The translations under genes and the position numbers were made by a program. Source: Bacteroidota bacterium (GTDB lineage Bacteria > Bacteroidota > Bacteroidia > NS11-12g > UBA955). From it: a DNA stretch of 34,990 nucleotides. A model generated the notes under the pieces. It ran no database searches. It had not been told where the DNA came from and saw only the letters and a list, made by a program, of their open reading frames with translations. This document shows positions 27,899-34,990 of the stretch, piece by piece. Numbering within the stretch: the stretch's first letter is position 1; each line of letters begins with the position of its first letter. Location: NCBI GenBank assembly GCA_947451105.1, contig CANFXY010000014.1:1-34990 (forward strand). The letters are read 5' to 3'.

Positions 27899-28660
27899 TC
27901 AATAAAAAATGCTCTCATATGCAATGAATTTAAGAAATTTGATTTCATCCTTGTTTAGAATTCTTTTTAAATCTTTAATCCTGAATCTTCTGCTTACGCA
28001 AAGTCGAAAACCATTTTCTCCATATAACGCAAATTTGCTAAATTCAATTTTACAGTTCTTTCTTACTGTTTTATTATACTCAAAATAATACCCTTGTGGT
28101 TTTGAAAAATAAGGATAATCAAAGCTATCTCGTTGCTTGTTTGCCAGTATGTGGCGGGCAGTTTTATTGGAAATAGAATCTAGAATAACTTTAGCAAATA
28201 GCTTGAAATTTTCAAAACTCAATGAATTATTGGTTTCAAAATACAATTTCACAAAATGCGATTTATTAATCTCATTTTTAAAGTCAATTGTCCTGATGTA
28301 ACAATATACTTTTTTAGTTTTATATTCTTCTGCAATCATATGATTTAACAAAATTTTTACAAATTTTCTGTTTACCTCATATTCCTCAACATCAAAATAA
28401 TTAAGTTGAAGTAAATCTGAATCCATTACTTTTATTATCAAAAAAGAATCTAGATTAATTTTGTTTAAAAACAATGAATCACTATACGCTTCGATTTTTC
28501 CGGCTTCAATTTTCTCCAAGACTGAAAATGTAATGCTTTGGCATGACATCTTATAGTAATCTATCATTCTATCATTAAGAATAAATTTTTCACCTATCGA
28601 AACTTGAGCATTTAAAACACTAATAGTAAAGAGAAAAAATATATGGACTATGTGTTTCAT
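27899..28660 (-). CDS. Uncharacterised predicted secreted protein bracketed by direct repeats
   Basis: 253-aa ORF with N-terminal signal MKHIVHIFFLFTISVLNAQ; no family recognised; visibly AT-rich. Confidence 0.65.
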   Translation of the reverse strand: MKHIVHIFFLFTISVLNAQVSIGEKFILNDRMIDYYKMSCQSITFSVLEKIEAGKIEAYSDSLFLNKINLDSFLIIKVMDSDLLQLNYFDVEEYEVNRKFVKILLNHMIAEEYKTKKVYCYIRTIDFKNEINKSHFVKLYFETNNSLSFENFKLFAKVILDSISNKTARHILANKQRDSFDYPYFSKPQGYYFEYNKTVRKNCKIEFSKFALYGENGFRLCVSRRFRIKDLKRILNKDEIKFLKFIAYESIFY

Positions 28661-28751
28661 GTGTTTTGTAACAGTTGTAATTTGTTTGCAATTTAAATTA
28701 TTCTGAAGAAAAAGTCAAATGGATAGAGAGGAATACTTAGTGACTTGATTT

Positions 28752-28827
28752 TAAATACCCGCTTTGTCGATAAGATTTAAAAAAAATAATTGGGGGATGG
28801 CTTCTCTGAAATTGTATTAGTGGTATG
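28752..28827. repeat. Direct repeat copy 2
   Basis: Second copy, offset 1010 bp, running into the ATG at 28825. Confidence 0.95.
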
Positions 28828-29400
28828 AAAAAGTTTGTTTCCTTGATCTTTGGTCTTTTGTTCTCTTTGCTTGCAGGCGCGCAACACAAGAAAGCCTTTC
28901 AGTATTTAACATTCAAAACAGATTTGTTAAGGCCTGTTAACTTTGGTGTTGAAATTCCAAGCGGTGAGCGGGGAAGTGTGGATGTGAATTTCGGAACATT
29001 TTCAAGCACTTTGGTTGAAGACATTACTAAAACAGATATTCGCTTTGTTTACAAAAGCCATTTTAAAAAGTCATTAAAGACAGACAATTATCGGAGTACT
29101 TATTTCTCTTCAGGATTTCATTTGGCTGCCTGGACTATGGAGAATTCCCCTAAGCAAGACAATTCAAAAGAATACGGCGATTTGTTTGCCGGTTTTGTTT
29201 CTGTTGGAATAGGAAAGCGCTTAAAGTTTTTAGACTTCTGGGTTTCGAGCGATTTTATGCTCTTGCCCATGGTCAATAATTATCGATACTTGGATACTTA
29301 TGGGCAAACCATAAGCGACAAAGCTTGGAAGTTCCCCGTTATGGTATTTGTTGGTTGCTCTTTTGATTTTATCAATATAAATATCAATAAAGAGAAATAA
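28825..29400 (+). CDS. Uncharacterised secreted, probably beta-barrel-like protein
   Basis: Signal MKKFVSLIFGLLFSLLAGAQ and alternating aromatic/hydrophobic segments; no family firmly recognised. Confidence 0.65.
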   Translation: MKKFVSLIFGLLFSLLAGAQHKKAFQYLTFKTDLLRPVNFGVEIPSGERGSVDVNFGTFSSTLVEDITKTDIRFVYKSHFKKSLKTDNYRSTYFSSGFHLAAWTMENSPKQDNSKEYGDLFAGFVSVGIGKRLKFLDFWVSSDFMLLPMVNNYRYLDTYGQTISDKAWKFPVMVFVGCSFDFINININKEK

Positions 29401-30978
29401 CTATTTAAAACTCGCCGCTGCTTTCAATGCGTTTTCTGCATTCACGATGCCAGCAGTTTTACAAAGTTTTTTATACGTTGTTTTCTTTCTTTTCTTGCCT
29501 GGTTTAATGAATTTAGCTTCCGGTTTTACCACCGAGCTTTCAATAATTTGCTTCACTTGAACTGCGGTAAGATTTGGGTAGTATGACCAAATTAAAGCAG
29601 CTATTCCAGCCACTACTGGAGACGCCATGCTGGTGCCATCGTAGGCATCGTAAGTGCTGTTGCTCACTGTGCTGTAAATTTGTACGCCTGGCGCAAATAC
29701 ATCAACCGTAGCATTGCCATAATTGCTAAAATCTGCCGGTGCTTGGTTTCTGTCTGAAGCACCCACTTCTATCCATGTTTTGCAAAAAGAATCTTTTTGG
29801 TATTGTGCTGAAGGATAAAATATTTGATCGTCATTGTTTGAATGCTCATTGCCCGCAGCATGCACCATTAATACATTTTTACTTTCAGCATAGCGAATAG
29901 CGTCTCTTACAATTGCTGCATTATAGCTAACGCTTTTGCCAAAACTCATATTGATGATTTTAGCCCCATTGTCAACTGCATAACGGATAGCATGAGCCAC
30001 ATCTTTGTCGCGTTCGTCGCCATTAGGTACCACACGAAGACACATGATTTTTACTTTTGGCGCAATGCCGTCAATACCCAAACGGTTGTCTCTTGTTGCT
30101 GCGATAATACCTGCAACGTGGCTGCCGTGCTTGGAGTCAGGACCCATTACATTTTGGTTGCCATAGCCCAATGATTTTGCGTCCTCGTAATTGTCGCCAA
30201 TTTGTTTTCTAGAATCAAAATCAATATTTAAATGGTAGTACAATTTGTCAAACGCTTTTTCATAATCTTCGCGAATGCCTTTGAAAACTTCTTTAGGGGT
30301 CATACCTTCTTTGCAGAAACTTACCACCATAGAATAACCCATTTTAGCATCGACACTTTTAGGGTCAAACTTTAAAAGGTTTTGGTATGAAATGTTAGAG
30401 CTGTCCAATTCACTTAGTAGCGCATTGCTCATTTTTTCTAAAAATTTCATGATGTCGTAATCCTCTTGAGCCGCAGCATAATCTTTTTGATACTGCTTCT
30501 CCATTTTTAGATACTGTTTGTATTCGGCTTTTTCAGCTTTACTCAATTTAGAAAGGTCTTTGCTTTTGAATTTTTCTCTAGCATCACGGAGTAGGCGGGT
30601 AGACTCGAAATTGTCAAATTCAATATCGTTGGCTAAATTGCCAAGGAAGTCCCAACCATTGATGTCATCGATGTAACCATTGTGGTCATCGTCAACCGCA
30701 TTGCCAGGAATTTCTTTGGTATTCACCCAGATATTGTTTTGTAAATCGGGGTGCTTGATGTCTATACCATCGTCTATCACCGCCACAACTATAGGTTTGG
30801 CTTCTAGTGGAATGCCACTTGCACTTGTAGGGATTTGAAATTTGTTGAGACCATCAATAAGGCCTATGCCATAATTGGTGTCTTTGCTGTTGTATTGTAA
30901 ATGCCAATTTTTCGCATGTGATTGGGCCGACAATTGTAAGCAAGCTGTTAGGGTTAACAGCAGGAAAGTTTTATTCAT
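29401..30978 (-). CDS. S8 family serine peptidase (subtilase) with long insert between catalytic Asp and His
   Basis: VVAVIDDGIDIKHPDL (Asp), SKHGSHVAGIIAA (His), YDGTSMASPVVAGIAAL (Ser); signal peptide. Confidence 0.93.
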   Translation of the reverse strand: MNKTFLLLTLTACLQLSAQSHAKNWHLQYNSKDTNYGIGLIDGLNKFQIPTSASGIPLEAKPIVVAVIDDGIDIKHPDLQNNIWVNTKEIPGNAVDDDHNGYIDDINGWDFLGNLANDIEFDNFESTRLLRDAREKFKSKDLSKLSKAEKAEYKQYLKMEKQYQKDYAAAQEDYDIMKFLEKMSNALLSELDSSNISYQNLLKFDPKSVDAKMGYSMVVSFCKEGMTPKEVFKGIREDYEKAFDKLYYHLNIDFDSRKQIGDNYEDAKSLGYGNQNVMGPDSKHGSHVAGIIAATRDNRLGIDGIAPKVKIMCLRVVPNGDERDKDVAHAIRYAVDNGAKIINMSFGKSVSYNAAIVRDAIRYAESKNVLMVHAAGNEHSNNDDQIFYPSAQYQKDSFCKTWIEVGASDRNQAPADFSNYGNATVDVFAPGVQIYSTVSNSTYDAYDGTSMASPVVAGIAALIWSYYPNLTAVQVKQIIESSVVKPEAKFIKPGKKRKKTTYKKLCKTAGIVNAENALKAAASFK

Positions 30979-31004
30979 GAAAGGTAATAAGAATCGATGT
31001 GAGT

Positions 31005-32762
31005 TTATTGAATACTAATTTGGAAAGGCAAGCGCATTTGGAATCCTTGAACAGATAATCCAGCTTGTAGCGATTTGTAATAGGTGTAGAATATGCCTAG
31101 GTCAGATGCCATTTTTTTATCCATCATACTTGAAGACGTGTTTTGGAAAAATTGGGTAAATGGATCTTCGATTTTAGGGTATTCAGCAATACTATACGTT
31201 TTTAATTTAGCCATGTACGCCGCAATTTTAATCGCTTCGTTTATGCCACCATAAGAGTCAATCAATTTATGTTTAAGGGCTTGTTTCGCCGTCCATACGT
31301 GGCCTTGAGCAACCGCTTCAACCGATGCGCTGTCAAGGTTTCTGCCTTTTTCAACCACATTGGTAAAGTCTTCGTAAATACGGTTCACCATGTTTTGAAG
31401 GTACATGCGGTCAACTTCAGTAAGCGCTTGGTCAACGCGGCCAAAGTCAGAATACTGACCGGTTTTAACTGTTTCAAAACTCAAGCCCATTTTGTTCACC
31501 AAAAGTTCGTGCATGTTAGGGAATAAACCAAACACACCAATAGAACCAGTTATGGTATTAGGAAGAGCGATAATAGAATCGGCAAATGCACTGATGTAAT
31601 ATCCACCGCTGGCAGCCACATCGCTCATAGAAACCACCACTGGTTTGATGCCTTTGCATAAGGCGATTTCACGGGCAATGACATCGCTGGCCATAGAACT
31701 TCCACCTGGGGAGTTAACGCGCAAAACAATGGCTTTAACTTGTTTGTCTTCTCTTGCTTTCGCAATGGCTTTTGCCATGGTAATAGAACCAATTGAATTT
31801 TGGTTGCCTTCACCATCCATAATTTCACCAACGGCGTAAACCACTGCAATTTTATCTTTGCTGTCGTCGGCTTCTTGGTCTTGTTTATAATAAACGCCCG
31901 CTTTAACCATGTTTAATTCATCTTTGGCTTTCACCTTGATGCGTTTTTTCATGCTGTTTAAAATGTCATCGTTGTAGGCAATGCGGTCTATCAATCCAAA
32001 ACTAACGGCTTGCGTTGGTGTTTGAATGGTGAAATCGTTAAATGCTTTGCTGATGACAGCGGTATCTAAATGTCTGCTCTCACCTATACTTGTAAGCAAG
32101 GTAGAATATAAATCGTTAAGGTAGTCGGTGATTTGGCTGCGGTTTTCAGGACTTAATTCTGTGCGGGTGAAAGCTTCGATGGCACCTTTGTAAGCACCTA
32201 CTTTTACGAATTGCATGTCAATGCCGAGTTTTTCTAAGGCACCTTTAAAAAACATCACATTGGCGGTAAGACCGTTGAACAAAACACTGCCTGATTTTTC
32301 AAGAAATATAGAATCTGCAACACTCGCTAAGTAATAATTTTTTTCATCGTAGTAGGGCGCCATGGTGTATACGAACTTGCCTGATTTTTTGAAATCGGCC
32401 AAGGCATTTCTAATTTCCAATATGCTGGCGTAACCAGTGCCGTTAACATTTGTTTTTAAATAAAGGCCTTTGATTTTAGAATCACCTTTTGCGTTTTTAA
32501 TTACTTCAAGAATCTTATCTAGACCTAAGAATTGAATTTCACCATCGGGCTTGAACAGGCTCATGAGATCGGCATCCGTTCTTTCAGGCACATCGTAATC
32601 TACACGCAACTCGAGAATAGAATTGTCTTTGACACTTACTGTTTTTTTACTGCTGGAACTGATAAGTCCCATAACGGTAAAGAACAACAACACCCCAAGA
32701 AATAGGAAGGTGATGAAGAGCCCAACAATGGTTGCAAATGTATATTTTAAAAATTCTTTCAT
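31005..32762 (-). CDS. sppA: Signal peptide peptidase SppA, 67K type
   Basis: N-terminal TM; KAIVLRVNSPGGSSMASDVI, VVSMSDVAASGGYYISAFAD, TITGSIGVFG. Confidence 0.95.
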   Translation of the reverse strand: MKEFLKYTFATIVGLFITFLFLGVLLFFTVMGLISSSSKKTVSVKDNSILELRVDYDVPERTDADLMSLFKPDGEIQFLGLDKILEVIKNAKGDSKIKGLYLKTNVNGTGYASILEIRNALADFKKSGKFVYTMAPYYDEKNYYLASVADSIFLEKSGSVLFNGLTANVMFFKGALEKLGIDMQFVKVGAYKGAIEAFTRTELSPENRSQITDYLNDLYSTLLTSIGESRHLDTAVISKAFNDFTIQTPTQAVSFGLIDRIAYNDDILNSMKKRIKVKAKDELNMVKAGVYYKQDQEADDSKDKIAVVYAVGEIMDGEGNQNSIGSITMAKAIAKAREDKQVKAIVLRVNSPGGSSMASDVIAREIALCKGIKPVVVSMSDVAASGGYYISAFADSIIALPNTITGSIGVFGLFPNMHELLVNKMGLSFETVKTGQYSDFGRVDQALTEVDRMYLQNMVNRIYEDFTNVVEKGRNLDSASVEAVAQGHVWTAKQALKHKLIDSYGGINEAIKIAAYMAKLKTYSIAEYPKIEDPFTQFFQNTSSSMMDKKMASDLGIFYTYYKSLQAGLSVQGFQMRLPFQISIQ

Positions 32763-32856
32763 GTTTGATTACGCTGATGAACCTGCAAAATAATGCCGTC
32801 AGTTATAGTTATTCGCCCAAATTCGATAAACGGCAAAATAAGGGGATGAAAGCGTG

Positions 32857-32880
32857 TAACCTATAAATAAGAATAGGTTA
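32857..32880. promoter_or_regulatory. Perfect dyad TAACCTAT-N8-ATAGGTTA between sppA and purB
   Basis: 8-bp half-sites, loop aaataaga, no T-run on the plus side. Confidence 0.45.
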
Positions 32881-32996
32881 AATGGAGGTCGAATGGGCAA
32901 AAAGTTAGCACCCAAATGTTGGTGAAAGAATAAAGCCAAAAGGGACTTTGTTTTAAATGATGATAAATTGTGGCTACATTCTTCAAAAATCAAATG

Positions 32997-33004
32997 TATT
33001 TTTG
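32997..33004 (+). promoter_or_regulatory. -7 element TATTTTTG upstream of purB
   Basis: Exact TAnnTTTG ending 5 nt before ATG 33010. Confidence 0.6.
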
Positions 33005-33009
33005 CAGCG

Positions 33010-34356
33010 ATGTTACTGAATGAACTCACTGCCATAAGTCCTGTAGACGGTCGTTACCGTTCTAAAACCGAAAGTTTAGCCAAATATTTCTCTGAATTCG
33101 GATTGATCAAATACCGTGTTCAAGTAGAAGTTGAGTATTTAATTTATTTAAATTCTATAGGCCTGAAAGGTTTTGATACCCCATTCAGCAGCGAACAAAT
33201 TTCAGCTTTGCGTGGCATTTATCAAAATTTCACCGAGGCTATGGCATTGACTATTAAGGAGACTGAGAAAACCACCAACCACGACGTGAAAGCGGTTGAG
33301 TATTTCTTAAAGGCTGAATTGGACAAATTGAATTTGAGCCACGAAAAAGAATGGGTGCATTTCGGTTTAACCTCACAAGACATCAACAACACCGCAATTC
33401 CATTAAGTTTAAAAGAAGCTTTACAGGATGTTGTTTTGCCAAGTTTGCAAAACATTATTGCTGTTTTAGACAAAATGGCAAGCGCTTACAATGAAGTGCC
33501 TATGTTGGCTAGAACCCATGGTCAGGCAGCGAGTCCGACGAAATTGGGCAAAGAAATTATGGTTTTCGTGTCGCGTTTGAAAGTGCAACATGAACAGTTG
33601 TTGATGATACCTTTCTCTGCAAAATTTGGTGGCGCAACTGGCAACTTCAATGCACATTACATCGCTTTCCCAGATAAGAATTGGCAAGATTTCGGAAATG
33701 GATTTGTAGAGAATGTTTTAAAACTTAACAGAAGCTATCCAACCACACAAATAGAGCACTACGACAACCTAGCAGCGATGTTTGATGTGTTCAAACGCAT
33801 TGATACCATTTTGATTGATTTGAGCCGTGACATTTGGCAATACATATCGATGGACTATTTCAAACAAAAATTGAAAGCCGGAGAAATTGGCAGCAGTGCC
33901 ATGCCTCATAAAGTCAACCCAATTGACTTTGAAAATGCAGAGGGTAACTTGGGTATTGCGAATGCGATCTTTGAACACTTGTCAGCGAAGCTACCAATAT
34001 CAAGATTGCAAAGAGACTTAACCGATTCAACGGTATTGCGCAATATTGGTGTTCCCTTTTCACATTGTTTAATTGCGTTTTCTAGCTTGGAAAAAGGCTT
34101 GGGTAAATTGATTTTAAATCAAGATGCCATAGCCCGCGACTTAGACAACAATTGGGCGGTGGTAGCTGAGGCCATACAAACCATTTTAAGAAGTATAGGC
34201 TATCCAAATCCATACGAGGCATTGAAAGATTTAACCAGAACCAATACCCATATTGGCGAAGCAGAGATCAAAGCTTTCGTAGAGCAATTGAATGTGCCGG
34301 AAGATGTAAAGTCGCGCTTGAGACTCATCAGTCCATCGACATATACGGGGGAGTAA
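33010..34356 (+). CDS. purB: Adenylosuccinate lyase
   Basis: LTAISPVDGRYRSKTESLAKYFSEFGLIKYR; signature GSSAMPHKVNPIDFENAEGN. Start moved from TTG 32968 to ATG 33010. Confidence 0.95.
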   Translation: MLLNELTAISPVDGRYRSKTESLAKYFSEFGLIKYRVQVEVEYLIYLNSIGLKGFDTPFSSEQISALRGIYQNFTEAMALTIKETEKTTNHDVKAVEYFLKAELDKLNLSHEKEWVHFGLTSQDINNTAIPLSLKEALQDVVLPSLQNIIAVLDKMASAYNEVPMLARTHGQAASPTKLGKEIMVFVSRLKVQHEQLLMIPFSAKFGGATGNFNAHYIAFPDKNWQDFGNGFVENVLKLNRSYPTTQIEHYDNLAAMFDVFKRIDTILIDLSRDIWQYISMDYFKQKLKAGEIGSSAMPHKVNPIDFENAEGNLGIANAIFEHLSAKLPISRLQRDLTDSTVLRNIGVPFSHCLIAFSSLEKGLGKLILNQDAIARDLDNNWAVVAEAIQTILRSIGYPNPYEALKDLTRTNTHIGEAEIKAFVEQLNVPEDVKSRLRLISPSTYTGE

Positions 34357-34410
34357 GCGCTTGTTTTTTCGGGTAGTTCTATGGCCGATGAACTCATAGT
34401 GAATTAACTT

Positions 34411-34935
34411 TTACTTTCTTAAATCCAATTTCATCATCAAATCGGTTTGTTCTTCGGGTCCAAATTTGAAGATGTGTTGGTCGAAGACCACAAAGCCATT
34501 TTTCTTGTAAAAGTTAACGGCGCGTTTGTTTTCCTCCCATACGCCTAGCCACACATAGTGGATGTTTTCCTCTACAGCTCTTTGCAGGGCTTTGTCAAAT
34601 AGTATCTGACCAATGTTTTTTCCATGCTGGTCGTGAAGCACATAGATGCGCTCAATTTCCATAGCACTGTGGTCCTTAAGCTCTGTTTGGGCTTGGGCAA
34701 AATTAATCTTCAAATATCCAATAGGCAGTTGTTCCTGCTTGATGAAATAGAATTCAGAACCAGGGGTGTTTAATTCTTGTTTTAATTTTTCTAATGAAAA
34801 GTTTTCATCCAAGTACAAGCGCATGTTCTCTTCATCGTTAGAATCTGCGAAGGTTTCGAAGAAAGTCTGCTTGCCGATTTCTTGCAAGCTTTCTAATTCT
34901 TGTTCTGTGATTTGCGAGAGATTGAACATGGTCAT
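34411..34935 (-). CDS. GNAT family N-acetyltransferase
   Basis: IERIYVLHDQHGKNIGQILFDKALQRAVEENIHYVWLGVWEENKRAVNFYKKNGFVVFDQHIF. Confidence 0.9.
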   Translation of the reverse strand: MTMFNLSQITEQELESLQEIGKQTFFETFADSNDEENMRLYLDENFSLEKLKQELNTPGSEFYFIKQEQLPIGYLKINFAQAQTELKDHSAMEIERIYVLHDQHGKNIGQILFDKALQRAVEENIHYVWLGVWEENKRAVNFYKKNGFVVFDQHIFKFGPEEQTDLMMKLDLRK

Positions 34936-34990
34936 TGAGCTAGGTTAAAAGTAAGAATTACTTTGCTTCAAATTTAGAGAAGAAAACTTA

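Noticed and set aside
32811-32852. Possible third copy of the corA-region repeat (TTCG...TCGATAA...AAAATAA..GGGGATG)
   Set aside because: Only short AT-rich words match and gaps are needed; likely chance. A genome-wide search with the 53-bp core would settle it.
1-34990. CRISPR array, transposon, prophage, toxin-antitoxin or defence island
   Set aside because: No regularly spaced repeats, transposase or integrase motifs, or phage or defence domains seen in the translations.

Overview
The window is a Bacteroidota chromosomal segment. It starts inside a 5S rRNA gene (end of an rRNA operon) and is mostly densely packed housekeeping genes: paaN-like aldehyde dehydrogenase, YceI, DUF3822-rsmD-coaD, cupin, transglutaminase-like protein, topA, a T9SS-exported M43 metalloprotease, aroC-rny-zapA, Sua5, DUF3078, mscL, sucC, a LolD-type ABC ATPase, an uncharacterised secreted protein, Xaa-Pro aminopeptidase, MarR, RDD, ald, a mltD-like/DUF4837/purN/phospholipase C-like operon, corA, two unknown proteins, an S8 protease, sppA, purB and a GNAT acetyltransferase. 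I found no CRISPR array, transposase, prophage, tRNA or recognisable defence locus. The best accessory signal is a ~76-bp direct repeat (53 bp identical, offset 1010 bp) bracketing one AT-rich orphan secreted-protein ORF between corA and a small barrel-like protein gene. Two window-wide patterns also stand out: five convergent gene pairs with overlapping or abutting stop codons, three of them sharing one TTAA, and repeated TAnnTTTG/TAnnTTCG promoter elements very close to start codons. I see no convincing novel multi-gene system. All product calls come from recognising motifs in the translations; no database search was run.
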